Below, in pieces: positions 1 through 8,249 of a stretch of DNA of 64,000 nt. This stretch comes from Streptomyces sp. NBC_00690 (lineage in GTDB: Bacteria > Actinomycetota > Actinomycetes > Streptomycetales > Streptomycetaceae). A program made the translations under genes and the position numbers. The stretch spans positions 3,720,001-3,784,000 of the forward strand of contig NZ_CP109009.1 of the NCBI RefSeq assembly GCF_036226685.1, in the 5' to 3' direction. Each line of letters begins with the position of its first letter. The stretch's first letter is position 1. Below the pieces are notes generated by a model. That model worked only from the letters and a program-made list of their open reading frames with translations. It did no database searches and was not told the origin of the DNA.

Positions 1-776
1 ACGTCCAGTCCCCCCAGCCGGTCGCCAATGAGATCGCTGCTCGGTGAAGCCGTCAGCACGATCGGCACCGCTATGGCGGCCAGTACGACCAGCGAGGTCC
101 AGCCGGCCGCGAAGGACTGGCGCAGCGGATGGATGTCCTCGGGCGCCATCGCGCCCACGCCCCGCCGTTTGACGATGACGTAGGCGATGACCAGCCGCAT
201 CGCCACCATCCAGGCGCCCACGACGAAGATCGTGCCGACCACGTCCTCCGCCTTGAGGACCGGCAGTACGGTCGGCGCCGCCAGCAGGATGAAGAAGGCC
301 CCGCTGAACGGGAAGGTGGCGCCGACGCCCGCGTTTCCGGCGAGCACCAGTGCCGCGGTCTCGCCGCTCGCCCTGGAGCGTTTCATCCAGGGAATGGTGA
401 TGGATCCGATGGTGGCCACGATCGCCGCGCCGTTGTGTGCGACCGCGCCGAAGAGTCCGGCCGAGACCGTCGCCGCGTAGGCGGAGCCGCCCTCACGGCG
501 ACCGAGCATCGAGCTGAGGATGTCGATCATCCGCTGCACGAGCCCGGTTCGCGTCAGCAGTTCACTGACGAAGACGAAGGCCAGTGCGGCGAAGGTGATT
601 TCGGACTTCAGCCCCTGTAGGAGGCTCTCCCAGGCGACGCGCGGCGCGTCCGTGCCGGCGAAAGCGGCGCTGACGAGGAAGCCGATGACCATGGCTTCGC
701 CGATGTTGCGTTTGACCCCTACGTTCCACACGATGATGGCCCCGATGAAGGCGACCAGTGCGAGTATCGCGTTCAT
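1..776 (-). CDS. TRAP-type large permease (DctM-like), 3' end off window
   Basis: An integral membrane protein of which about 258 N-terminal residues are visible; the C-terminus lies beyond base 1. It starts at an ATG (774-776) behind AGGAGA. Hydrophobic helices run throughout, with a conserved-looking core reading SAGLFGAVAHNGAAIVATIG around residues 105-125 and a NAGVGATFPF segment about 40 residues later, a pattern resembling DctM-family TRAP permeases or related acid-sugar transporters. It is the last gene of the tetronate operon, 60 bp after a binding-protein-like gene, so uptake of the pathway's acid sugar is the likely role. No small DctQ subunit is visible in the window. Family assignment is by pattern and moderately sure. 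Confidence 0.6.
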   Translation of the reverse strand, partial: MNAILALVAFIGAIIVWNVGVKRNIGEAMVIGFLVSAAFAGTDAPRVAWESLLQGLKSEITFAALAFVFVSELLTRTGLVQRMIDILSSMLGRREGGSAYAATVSAGLFGAVAHNGAAIVATIGSITIPWMKRSRASGETAALVLAGNAGVGATFPFSGAFFILLAAPTVLPVLKAEDVVGTIFVVGAWMVAMRLVIAYVIVKRRGVGAMAPEDIHPLRQSFAAGWTSLVVLAAIAVPIVLTASPSSDLIGDRLGGLD

Positions 777-836
777 CGGCGTCTCCTGCGACGGGCGGGA
801 CAAGGAGCGGTGGGCGTGCCTTCGGCCGCGTACGGC

Positions 837-1550
837 TCAATCCAGTGGCAGTGCTTCCAGTCCAGCTCTTCGGTAGGCATCTCCCGCCTCCTTCCCGGTG
901 AGGAACGTGTGCAGAGCACGGGCCTCGGCCCGCTCGACCGCCGCGGTGCCCAGCGCCGCTGACAGTTCAGTGAAGTGCTGGGCCCCGTCCGGCAGCGGCC
1001 CCACCACTCGGGCCTGGGGCACGAACAGCAGTTCGCTCAGCTGCTGTACGGCCAGATCGGCCCTGCCGTCGACCACGGCCAGCGCTGTGAAGCCCTTCTC
1101 CACGACGGTGGCCCGGGCGTTCACCTCGTCCGCTATGCCGAGCCGCTCCAGCAGCCCGGCGAAGTGGACCCCGCTGGCCCCGGTGCGCGAGTAGGCGACC
1201 GAGCGCGCCGAGCGAAGCGCGGCAACCAGCGCGTCGACCGTGTCGATGGCGGGCGGCTCGGCGCCGGGTGGCACGGCCAGACCGATCCCGACCCGGGCGA
1301 TGCTCCGCACCGAGGTCCGGTCGATCACCCCCGCCTCGCACAGTGCCGGGAACGCACCGGTCACTCCGACCATGACCTCCGGCCGGGCGCCCTCCTCGAT
1401 CCTTCGCAACAGCACGTTCGTCGGGTCGTAGACGGTGTCGACGGCCGTTCCGGTCTCCGCTGTGAACGCCGTGAGAACGATGTCATCGAGGGCCCTTTTC
1501 ACCGCCAGAGCGCTGAAGAGCGACACCGTTTGCGGTTTTTCCGCGGACAT
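837..1550 (-). CDS. ModA-like substrate-binding domain protein without signal peptide
   Basis: A 237-residue protein with the fold signature of type-2 periplasmic binding proteins of the molybdate/ModA group: an N-terminal SLFSALAVKRALDDI strand-helix, a hinge near YSRTGASGVHFAGLLERLGI (about 137-156), and a C-terminal TFLTGKEAGDAYRRAGLE tail typical of ModA proteins. The start (ATG) is followed directly by the domain; there is no hydrophobic signal sequence or lipobox, so it is predicted cytoplasmic. It sits between otnC and the permease in the tetronate operon. It may bind an acid-sugar intermediate in the cytosol, or it may be an exported protein that lost its leader. Domain call fairly confident; function is inference. 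Confidence 0.65.
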   Translation of the reverse strand: MSAEKPQTVSLFSALAVKRALDDIVLTAFTAETGTAVDTVYDPTNVLLRRIEEGARPEVMVGVTGAFPALCEAGVIDRTSVRSIARVGIGLAVPPGAEPPAIDTVDALVAALRSARSVAYSRTGASGVHFAGLLERLGIADEVNARATVVEKGFTALAVVDGRADLAVQQLSELLFVPQARVVGPLPDGAQHFTELSAALGTAAVERAEARALHTFLTGKEAGDAYRRAGLEALPLD

Positions 1551-1643
1551 CTTTGTCCTTTCACAAGGGTGGGGGAACGGGTGCTCCCGGGCGCATGTCC
1601 CGCGGTGTCCGTTCGGGTTCCCCGGGCTGATTGGGGGGGTGGG

Positions 1644-2372
1644 TCAGTGGGTGGCGGGGCGCAGCGCAGTGCGTTGGGCCTCGGTCAGCGGGCTGGTGCG
1701 GGCGCCGCGCAGCAGGAGGAAGAGCTTCGCCGTCTCCTCGATCTCCTCGGCCATCTCCAGGGCGCGATCCAGGTCGGCCGCGGCGGCGACCGGTCCGTGG
1801 TTGCTCAGGAGGAGCGCCGCATGGTCTTGGGCCGATGCTTCGACGGCGCCGGCCATCCGGCTGTCGCCGGGGGCGAAGTACGGCAGCATCGGGAGGGTGC
1901 CGACGCGCATCGCGTAGTAGGCGGTCAGCGGCGGCAGGACATCGTGTCGATCGAGTTGGGCCAGGCAGGAGACGGCCGCCGCGTGTGTGGAGTGGGTGTG
2001 CACCACGGCGCCGGCGTCCGGCCTGGCTCGGAGCATCGCGGCATGCAGGAACGCCTCCTTGGAGGGCCTGGGTCCGCCGACATGGGCTCCGTCCGCGTCG
2101 ATGACCGAGAGTTCCGCGGCGCGCACGGTGGCCAGACTCGACCCCGTGGGGGTCACCAGGATGTGCTCACCGGCGCGTACCGAGACATTGCCCGTGCTGC
2201 CGTGTGTCAGGGAACGGGCGGCGATGGCTCGCGCGGTGGTGATGAGGCGGCCCCGCTCGGCATCGTCGCCTCGCCCGCTCAGGTCGCCCTGCCCACCCAT
2301 GTCGGCTCGCCCGCTCAGGTCGCCCTGCCCACCCATGTCACGTCGACGGCTCATGTCATCTCGCCCGCTCAC
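1644..2372 (-). CDS. otnC: Class II aldolase: 3-oxo-tetronate 4-phosphate decarboxylase (OtnC-like)
   Basis: Class II aldolase/adducin-family enzyme. In the OtnK/OtnC/OtnI pathway OtnC decarboxylates 3-oxo-tetronate 4-phosphate to dihydroxyacetone phosphate. Seen in the sequence: GSTGNVSVR early, a PSKEAFLH segment, the metal-site VVHTHSTHA motif and the LLSNHGPVAAAADLD segment. The GTG at 2372 overlaps the otnK stop by four bases (GTGA), which favours it over the ATG 15 bases downstream. Residues 10-35 are a duplicated 12-residue unit (DMGGQGDLSGRA), absent from typical family members and probably disordered. Translational coupling to otnK and the neighbouring pathway genes support the call. 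Confidence 0.8.
   Translation of the reverse strand: MSGRDDMSRRRDMGGQGDLSGRADMGGQGDLSGRGDDAERGRLITTARAIAARSLTHGSTGNVSVRAGEHILVTPTGSSLATVRAAELSVIDADGAHVGGPRPSKEAFLHAAMLRARPDAGAVVHTHSTHAAAVSCLAQLDRHDVLPPLTAYYAMRVGTLPMLPYFAPGDSRMAGAVEASAQDHAALLLSNHGPVAAAADLDRALEMAEEIEETAKLFLLLRGARTSPLTEAQRTALRPATH
2271..2342. repeat. 36-bp tandem duplication inside otnC
   Basis: Two nearly identical 36-bp units (2271-2306 and 2307-2342), with the first ten bases of the unit recurring at 2361. The period is a multiple of three, so the otnC frame is kept and a 12-residue repeat is encoded near its N-terminus. Confidence 0.85.
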
Positions 2373-3763
2373 GGGGAATCCGCCCGTTCCGCGGGGGACG
2401 CGGAGGCGTCGAGGAGCAGGCCGGGGCCACCGAAATTGCCGGACTTGAGCAGTAGCGCCAGGGGGCGATCGCCCAGCGGATGGATCCATGGCACCCCTCG
2501 TGCGGCCTCCGCGCCGACGTGTGCGCCGGTGACCCCGAGCGCGGCGACGACAGCGCCGGAAGTCTCGCCTCCGGCGGCGACCAGTCGACTCACCCCGCGC
2601 TCCACCAGCCCGGCTGCGACAAGCCCCGTCGCTTCCTCCAGCACGGCGGCCGACCGCTCCACCCCCAGCACCCGCTGTACCTCGCGCAGTTCCTCGGGGG
2701 CGGCCGAGGAGTACAGGACAGGTGCGCCACCACCGCTGGGGAGTGCGTCGTACCAGGCGAGAGCGGCATCGGCGAGCGCCATGGGATCAGGTGTCGCCAC
2801 CACATCCAGGTGGTAAGCGGGTCTGCCCGCGTCAGTGAGTGCCGTGAGCTGCTCCAGGGTGCGGCGCGAACAGCTCCCGCTCAGTACGGCGGCCGACCTG
2901 CCCACTGCCTCCCAGGTGTCCGGGGCCTTCGTCTCGGCACCGGTCTCCTCCCACCCGGCGCCCGGTGGGTGACCTGCGCGTTCCTCGGCATGTGCGTGCG
3001 CCAGTCCGGCAGCCAGTCCGGCGGCGCCGGCGACGAGCGGCGAGCCGAGGGCGGCCCGGCCGAGCGTGCGTAGATCGCTCTCGTCGATGCCGTCGGCGAG
3101 GACATAGCGCGCGCCGCGCGCCCCGGCACCCGCCAGCGCGGCACGTACCGCCGCCTCGCCCTCCCGTACCGTTCCGAGCCCGATCAAGGCCACCTGCTCG
3201 CGGGTCTGCGACCGCAGCAGCCTGGGCAGATACGAGTCCCTCATGGGGGTCACCGGGTGGTCGCGCATATGCGATTCGCCGAGCAGCAGCTCGTCCACGA
3301 ACAGATAGCCCTGGTACTGGGTGCGCAGATGTTCCGGCGAACTCGGTGTCAGCGGCACGGTGTCGGCGCCCGTCGCCTCGGCCAGCCGGTCCAGGACCGG
3401 ACCGATGTTGCCGCGCGGGGTCGAGTCGAAGGTCGAGCAGAACTTGAAGTAGATCTGCCCCGCGCCCTGTTCGCGCAGCCACTCCAGCGCGCCCAGGGAC
3501 GAGGCGACCGCGTCAGCTACGGGCACCATGCGGCTCTTCAGGGCGACGACGAGTGCCTCGTGCTCGGGCAGCCGGGCCGCTTCGGACCCGTACGCCCCTT
3601 CACTCGTACGGTCCGGCACACCGAAGAACAACAGGGTCCGCAGTCCGGCGCGGCGCAGTGCCACAGCGACATCCGTCGCGCCGGTGAAGTCGTCGGCGAT
3701 GACCCCGAGCGGAGCGGGCCCGCGGGTCCACGCCGCCAGGGGTGTGTTGTGTCGCTGGTTCAC
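2369..3763 (-). CDS. otnK: 3-oxo-tetronate 4-kinase (DUF1537 family)
   Basis: Four-carbon acid sugar kinase of the former DUF1537 family; it phosphorylates 3-oxo-tetronate at O4 using ATP. The N-terminal sugar-binding domain opens with LGVIADDFTGATDVA (about residues 19-33). The C-terminal nucleotide-binding domain contains AAVLSGSCS and the VAAGGETSGAVV motif near the end. A GTG at 3763 overlaps the upstream stop by four bases (GTGA) and gives 464 residues; a longer open frame upstream runs inside the racemase-like gene and is rejected. Its stop overlaps the otnC start, so kinase and decarboxylase are translationally coupled. Confidence 0.85.
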   Translation of the reverse strand: MNQRHNTPLAAWTRGPAPLGVIADDFTGATDVAVALRRAGLRTLLFFGVPDRTSEGAYGSEAARLPEHEALVVALKSRMVPVADAVASSLGALEWLREQGAGQIYFKFCSTFDSTPRGNIGPVLDRLAEATGADTVPLTPSSPEHLRTQYQGYLFVDELLLGESHMRDHPVTPMRDSYLPRLLRSQTREQVALIGLGTVREGEAAVRAALAGAGARGARYVLADGIDESDLRTLGRAALGSPLVAGAAGLAAGLAHAHAEERAGHPPGAGWEETGAETKAPDTWEAVGRSAAVLSGSCSRRTLEQLTALTDAGRPAYHLDVVATPDPMALADAALAWYDALPSGGGAPVLYSSAAPEELREVQRVLGVERSAAVLEEATGLVAAGLVERGVSRLVAAGGETSGAVVAALGVTGAHVGAEAARGVPWIHPLGDRPLALLLKSGNFGGPGLLLDASASPAERADSP

Positions 3764-4458
3764 AGGGATCCCCCGGTGAGTGTCGAGCGCAGGGCTGCTG
3801 CCGCGGCCCGGGGGCCGGAGACGACGGGCACCCCCAGCGCGGTGGAGAGCGGCGCTGCCGCGGGTGCCAGCGAGTACTGGGCGAGCAGTACCGCATCGGC
3901 GTCGGCGATGTGCGGCAGGCACGCATTCCGCAGCGCGTCGAAGAGCGCGGAGATGTCCCCCTCGCGGGCCGCGTCGAAGGCGGCGGGAGCGACCACGCCG
4001 ATCGGTTCGGTCGCCGAGCCGGCTGCCACGGCGGCGGCCGTGAAGCGCGTCACCGAGTCCCGCATCGCGGCCTCGAAGGAGGCGAGCACCAGCACTCGAC
4101 CGCCGCCCGATGACAGCGCCAACGCCTGCTCGAAGGCCGCCTTGTCGGGCGGGAGGAGCGGAACCGGGGTCTCGACCGTTTCGGTGACCGCGCCGTACAG
4201 CGAACAGGTCAGCAGCACTCCGTCGGCCCCACCGGCCAGGGCGTGGCCGATCAGTCGGCCCATCCGGTCCACGAGGGTCGGCGGCAGCGGGCCGTCCTGA
4301 GGCGCATCGGCCAGCAGCCGATCGTCCAGCAGATTCCAGGGCTCGGCCGCTGGGAACTCCTCGGCCAGCCCCGCGACCGCCGGGGCGATGGCGGTGGGAG
4401 TGGCACTGATCAGTGCGATCCGCGGTGCGCGGGCGCGGTCCGCCGCTCCCCCGCTCAT
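3760..4458 (-). CDS. Aspartate/glutamate racemase-family protein in tetronate operon
   Basis: A 232-residue protein resembling the Asp/Glu/hydantoin racemase superfamily: an RIALISATPTAIAPAV opening, GGADGVLLTCSLYG with the first candidate catalytic cysteine (about residue 84), and LVLASFEAAMRDSV in the middle. The second catalytic cysteine usual in the family, expected near residues 175-190, may be in the NACLPHIADADAVLLAQYS segment. It lies between otnI and otnK with four-base overlaps on both sides, so it is part of the same translation-coupled operon. A racemase or epimerase acting on an acid sugar, or a maleate-isomerase-like activity, are both possible. The substrate is unknown. Confidence 0.65.
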   Translation of the reverse strand: MSGGAADRARAPRIALISATPTAIAPAVAGLAEEFPAAEPWNLLDDRLLADAPQDGPLPPTLVDRMGRLIGHALAGGADGVLLTCSLYGAVTETVETPVPLLPPDKAAFEQALALSSGGGRVLVLASFEAAMRDSVTRFTAAAVAAGSATEPIGVVAPAAFDAAREGDISALFDALRNACLPHIADADAVLLAQYSLAPAAAPLSTALGVPVVSGPRAAAAALRSTLTGGSL

Positions 4459-5285
4459 CGGGCTCTACCCTCTGCCATGGTCACCGCTGCTCCGGCGTGC
4501 TCGGCGAGCCAGGAGAGACCGTTCACCGTGCCGTTCGCCGGGCGGTATTCGCAGCCGATCCAGCCCGGGTACGAGGCGTCCAGCAGGGTGCCGAAGACCC
4601 GCTGCCAGGAGATCTCGCCGCTGCCCGGCTCGGTGCGGTCCGGTGGGTCGGCGATCTGGATGTGCCGCACCCGGGGCAGTTGTTCGCGCAGCGTCGAGAC
4701 GAGGTCACCCTCCTGGACCTGTACGTGGTAGAGGTCCAGGAGCAGTCCGATCCCGTCCCCGCCGAGCGCTTCCACGACCGCGGCGGCCCGCGCCTGGGTG
4801 TCCAGCAGGAAGCCGGGCACATCACGGGCGTTCTGTGCCTCCAGGACCAGACACACACCCGTGCCTCGCGCCCGCTCGACGGCCCAGGCCAGATTGGCGA
4901 CGAAGGTGGCGAAGGCACGGTCGTGGCTGACGTCGGCCGGCCGTACACCACCCAGTACATGCAGAAACTCGCTGCCCAACTCGACGGCGTAGTCGAGCCC
5001 GCGCTCCAGATCGGTACGGAACTGGTCGGTACGGCCGGGCAGACAGGCGACGCCCGCCCGCTCAGGTGAACCGGGCTCGCCCATCGGCGCATTGATCAGC
5101 ACCTGGTGCAGTCCGGCGTCGGCCAGGCGCCGACGCAGTCGCGCGGCCGGATACGGGTAGGGGTCGGCGTACTCGACGGCGGTGAAACCGGCGGCGGCAG
5201 CGGCGTCGAAGCGTTGCTCGAAGGGGACTTCGGTGAACAGCCACTTGAGGTTGGCGTCGAAGCGCAGTCCGTTCGGCGCCCGCAT
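4455..5285 (-). CDS. otnI: 2-oxo-tetronate / hydroxypyruvate isomerase (OtnI-like TIM barrel)
   Basis: A 276-residue xylose-isomerase-like TIM barrel of the hydroxypyruvate isomerase/OtnI group, which interconverts 2-oxo- and 3-oxo-tetronate so the kinase can act. Seen: an RFDANLKWLFTEVPF start, FTAVEYADPYPYP, VLINAPMGEPG, the CLVLEAQNARDVPG segment with the metal-binding glutamate, LLLDLYHVQ, RHIQIADPPDRTEPGSGEI, and WIGCEYRP near the C-terminus. These match the conserved strand ends of the family. The ATG at 5285 overlaps the last base of the dehydrogenase gene, and its stop overlaps the next gene by four bases. Confidence 0.8.
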   Translation of the reverse strand: MRAPNGLRFDANLKWLFTEVPFEQRFDAAAAAGFTAVEYADPYPYPAARLRRRLADAGLHQVLINAPMGEPGSPERAGVACLPGRTDQFRTDLERGLDYAVELGSEFLHVLGGVRPADVSHDRAFATFVANLAWAVERARGTGVCLVLEAQNARDVPGFLLDTQARAAAVVEALGGDGIGLLLDLYHVQVQEGDLVSTLREQLPRVRHIQIADPPDRTEPGSGEISWQRVFGTLLDASYPGWIGCEYRPANGTVNGLSWLAEHAGAAVTMAEGRAR

Positions 5286-6295
5286 CAGCGTGCTCCGGCG
5301 CCGACGCTGGCGCAGTCGGGGTTGACCAGGTGCTCCGGGGTGCGGCCGGCGAGCAGTTCGATCACCTGTCGGGCGGCCATGGCGCCGGATCTGGCACGGG
5401 CCTCGACCGTGGCGGCGCCGATGTGTGCGGTCACCATGACGCTGTCGAGGGCGCGCAGCCTGCTGTTGGCGGGCAGTGGTTCCTGCTCGGCCACATCCAG
5501 CGCTGCGCCTGCCAGCCGGCCCGCCTCGATCGCGTCGGCGAGGGCGTCCTCGTCCACGACTCCGCCCCGAGCGGTGTTGATCAGATACGCGTCGGGCTTC
5601 ATTCGGCGCAGTGCGACGGCGTCGATCAGATGTCGGGTGGTCTCGTCCAGCGAGATGTGGAGGGTGAGGAAGTCGGCCTCGGCCAGTACGTCGTCGAGGG
5701 AACGCGCCTGAACGCCGGTCTCCTTCAGGAAGTCCTCGTCCAACCAGGGGTCATGGGCGACGACCCGCATGCCGAGGGCGAGTGCCGCGCGGGCGACGGT
5801 CTTGCCGATGGAGCCGAGGCCGACGACCCCGAGCGTCGTACCGTGCAGTTCTCGGCCGCTCTCCTGCGTCCAGCCGCCACCGCGCACGGCGGCGAGGTTC
5901 TGCGGGATGCGCCGGGCGCAGTTCAACATCAGCGCCAGGACGTGTTCGGCAACCGATACGCGATTGGTCCCCGGGGTGATGGTGACCGCGACTCCATGTC
6001 GGGTCGCCGCCATGACGTCGATGTTGTCGTAGCCGACGCCGCAGCGGCTGAGGATGCGCAGTCCGGGTGCCGCTTCGATGACCTCGGCGGAGAACGAGTC
6101 GGTGCCGGCGACGACGCCCGCCACATCCGCGACGCACTCCGCCAGTGTGGTCCCGGCGGCCTCTCGGTCGACGCGCCGGGCGAAGACCGTCTCCAGGCCG
6201 GCGTCCCGAAGGATGCGGTCGACCGCGCCACCGGGCTCCAGATACGGCGTTGTCACGAGTACACGAAGCGCACGTTCCTTGGGGGGCTGCGTCAT
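5285..6295 (-). CDS. D-2-hydroxyacid dehydrogenase (phosphoglycerate dehydrogenase-like)
   Basis: A 336-residue NAD(P)-dependent D-isomer-specific 2-hydroxyacid dehydrogenase. The Rossmann motif GLGSIG lies at about residues 159-164; the catalytic triad is visible as Arg in NTARGGVVDE (about 243), Glu in EQEPL (about 272) and His in TAHIGAAT (about 291). It is the first gene of the minus-strand operon and probably oxidises the incoming tetronate to its 2-oxo form before OtnI, OtnK and OtnC act. It has no serine-feedback ACT domain, unlike many biosynthetic SerA proteins. Exact substrate is inferred from operon context only. Confidence 0.8.
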   Translation of the reverse strand: MTQPPKERALRVLVTTPYLEPGGAVDRILRDAGLETVFARRVDREAAGTTLAECVADVAGVVAGTDSFSAEVIEAAPGLRILSRCGVGYDNIDVMAATRHGVAVTITPGTNRVSVAEHVLALMLNCARRIPQNLAAVRGGGWTQESGRELHGTTLGVVGLGSIGKTVARAALALGMRVVAHDPWLDEDFLKETGVQARSLDDVLAEADFLTLHISLDETTRHLIDAVALRRMKPDAYLINTARGGVVDEDALADAIEAGRLAGAALDVAEQEPLPANSRLRALDSVMVTAHIGAATVEARARSGAMAARQVIELLAGRTPEHLVNPDCASVGAGAR

Positions 6296-6340
6296 GAGGG
6301 TCCTCTGCGTTCTGCGGGGGCACGGCCAGTGAGGCTCGGA

Positions 6341-6371
6341 CTATAGTATAGGATTTGTTAAATCACTATAG
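6341..6371. promoter_or_regulatory. Divergent promoter/operator between tetronate operon and gntR
   Basis: AT-rich island in an otherwise GC-rich region. It contains GATTT-GTT-AAATC, a perfect 5-bp inverted repeat (6352-6364), flanked by two copies of the palindrome CTATAG (6341-6346 and 6366-6371). Its position between the divergent operon and its GntR/FCD gene makes it the likely operator. Confidence 0.55.
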
Positions 6372-6438
6372 CGATGCTGTTACGGGTGATCGAGAGGAAG
6401 AGGGCCCGCGTTACCATCGGGCGACAAAGGAGACTCGT

Positions 6439-7113
6439 ATGGCGACGCGCCCGTCCGATCGGCAACCCTTGGCCGATCAGATGTACGAAGTGCTGCTCGG
6501 GCAGTTCATGGACGGACTGTGGTCACCGGGCCGGCCGCTCAACATCGGCGCACTCTCCCGCGAGCTGAACGTCAGCCAGACCCCCCTGCGAGAGGCGCTC
6601 GCCCGGCTCGAACACACCGGCCTGGTACACCGCGAGGCACTCAAGGGCTACCGTGTCGCCCCGCTCTTCAGCGAAGCCGAGCTGATCAAGCTGATGGACG
6701 CAAGATTGGTGCTGGAGCCGGCCCTCACCTACGAGGCGGGCCGTCGGACCACCCCCGAGTTCCTCCAGGAGGTCGCCGACAGCATCGAGGAGTTGCGGGG
6801 CTGTACGACGGGAGGCGGCTCGGTACGTGCCTATCTGTCGGCCGACGAACGCTTCCACTTCCTGATCGCCAAACAGTCGGCCAATCCCTTCCTGGAGTCC
6901 GCCTACCGCTCGCTGAGCGGCCATGTGCAACGCTTCCGGCTCTTCGCCGAACTCGGCTCGTCCGACGCGGAGTCACCGGCGCGCGACCACACCGCCATCT
7001 ACGAGGCACTGGCCGCGGGCGATGCCACGGTTGCCGCCGACCGGATGCGGGAGCACATCGAGAACGCGAAGGCACGCGCCTTGAAGGACCGTCAGGCCGT
7101 GTCGGGCAACTGA
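6439..7113 (+). CDS. GntR family regulator, FadR/FCD subfamily
   Basis: A 224-residue transcription factor. An N-terminal winged helix (about 1-75) includes LNVSQTPLREALARLEHTGL, the recognition-helix pattern of GntR proteins. The all-helical FCD ligand-binding domain follows (about 80-215), with LMDARLVLEPALTYEA, an FHFLIAKQSANPF metal/ligand-site segment, and a late HTAIYEALAAGDATVAADRMREHI block. The chosen ATG is preceded by AAGGAGA; a longer frame from 6355 has no ribosome site. It is divergent from the tetronate operon and probably represses it until the acid sugar or an intermediate binds. Confidence 0.85.
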   Translation: MATRPSDRQPLADQMYEVLLGQFMDGLWSPGRPLNIGALSRELNVSQTPLREALARLEHTGLVHREALKGYRVAPLFSEAELIKLMDARLVLEPALTYEAGRRTTPEFLQEVADSIEELRGCTTGGGSVRAYLSADERFHFLIAKQSANPFLESAYRSLSGHVQRFRLFAELGSSDAESPARDHTAIYEALAAGDATVAADRMREHIENAKARALKDRQAVSGN

Positions 7114-7354
7114 CGCCTCTGCCCCACCAGGGCTCCCAGGATTGGGTGTTGACGAGTCGCTCGGCGTGGGCGGCCAAAAATCAGTGGAGCCGTGCCCCCG
7201 TGCGACGCTACCGTGCTGCCGCCCGCAGTCGCCCTGTCAAGGACGTGCCGTTGTACACCAAGTGAGAACCCCCGAGCGCTGAACCGTCGCGCGTCGCACC
7301 TGTGCGCCGTGCTCCTTTTCGCTGCGGTCTTCTCACTGGAACCGGTGTGTTTCT

Positions 7355-7912
7355 GTGTCCAAAACCTGGGTGGTTGTGCCCACCTGCCTGCCCATAGTTC
7401 TCCGCCGTTGCCACAGGTGCGCCTCAGGGCGCTTCCGAGCGAACGGCAAATTCCGCGTCAACGCGAACCACAAGCTCCTTGACGCCTGGCTCCTCGCGCT
7501 GTGCACGGTGTGCGGGGACACCACCAAGCTCACCGTCCTGGAGCGGATGAACGTACGTTCCGTACGACCTGAGCTCCTGCACCTGCTCCACGGCAACGAT
7601 CTCTGCCTGGCGGCTGGACTACTCCAGGACCCGATCGTACGGCGCCGCAATCGCATCGCCCTCGACTGGGACAACGCCTGGCACCTCGACAGCGGCGGGC
7701 CGGATCAGCCGCATCGGTCGGAGGGTGAGGCGATCGAGGTCTCGGTCCGTTTCGCCGCGCGGATTCCTGTGCGGCCGGTGCGACTGATCGCGGAGGGCTT
7801 CGGCTTATCGCGAGCCGAGACCGAGAGACTGATCACCGAGGGGAACCTCGTATCGACAGTCCGTCTGAGCGGCAAGCTCTCGGGCGACTTCACCTTCACG
7901 CTCAAGCGCTAA
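7355..7912 (+). CDS. DUF1062 domain protein
   Basis: A 185-residue soluble protein matching the DUF1062 pattern: a near-N-terminal CHRC (about 19-22) and CTVCGDT (about 50-56) that could form a zinc knuckle, an FRVNANHKLLDAWLLALC core, then NRIALDWDNAWHLD. The C-terminal third (GLSRAETERLITEGNLVSTVRLSGKLSGDF) looks like a small S4-type RNA-binding segment. The start is a GTG; no strong ribosome site is visible. No operon partner: it is followed by a strong terminator. Its function is not established. Confidence 0.6.
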   Translation: MSKTWVVVPTCLPIVLRRCHRCASGRFRANGKFRVNANHKLLDAWLLALCTVCGDTTKLTVLERMNVRSVRPELLHLLHGNDLCLAAGLLQDPIVRRRNRIALDWDNAWHLDSGGPDQPHRSEGEAIEVSVRFAARIPVRPVRLIAEGFGLSRAETERLITEGNLVSTVRLSGKLSGDFTFTLKR

Positions 7913-7923
7913 GCCCTTCCGAG

Positions 7924-7969
7924 CCCAGGGCCTGTCCGGCAGTATCCGATCCACCGGACAGGCCCTGGG
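7924..7969. terminator. Strong terminator hairpin after DUF1062 gene
   Basis: A 16-bp perfect inverted repeat (7924-7939 with 7954-7969) around a 14-nt loop, lying 12 bases after the DUF1062 stop. Confidence 0.8.
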
Positions 7970-8130
7970 CCTGAGCTTCCGGCGTGGTGAGGTGCCGGGC
8001 CTGACCTGGAGCTCCACACACGTTTTTTCGGAAGCGACGCGCAAGGCGCTGCGGAAGTGGGGCAGGCATTTGGGTGCCCGCCCAGAGGGAACCGAAGTAT
8101 TTGCTGTGCTTTCCCGCCGCGCAACGCCAA

Positions 8131-8164
8131 AGAGCCCCTGTCGGATCTCCCCGACAGGGGCTCT
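8131..8164. terminator. Perfect 14-bp hairpin
   Basis: Inverted repeat 8131-8144 with 8151-8164 around a 6-nt loop, followed on the minus strand by TTTGGCG. It probably terminates transcription entering from the right on the minus strand and cuts through the only reading frame there. Confidence 0.65.
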
Positions 8165-8249
8165 GAGCCGCGGTGAGGCGTTCACGAGCGCCATTGACCT
8201 GGGCCGATAGGGCGGCCTGGAGATCGATTCCCAGGTTGCTCATGATCAC

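Larger units (their letters stand above)
7902..8243 (-). pseudogene. Doubtful small ORF or gene remnant crossed by a terminator
   Basis: An ATG at 8243, six bases after GGGAAG, opens a frame beginning MSNLGIDLQAALSAQVNGAR, an amphipathic helix-like peptide. After about 28 residues the frame runs through the perfect 14-bp hairpin at 8131-8164, and what follows has no protein-like composition. The natural product may be a short peptide or the 5' stub of a deleted gene. I do not recognise it. Confidence 0.25.

Noticed and set aside
975..2816. A 613-codon plus-strand open frame
   Set aside because: It lies opposite the binding-protein, otnC and otnK genes, whose motifs are clear; it shows no family features.
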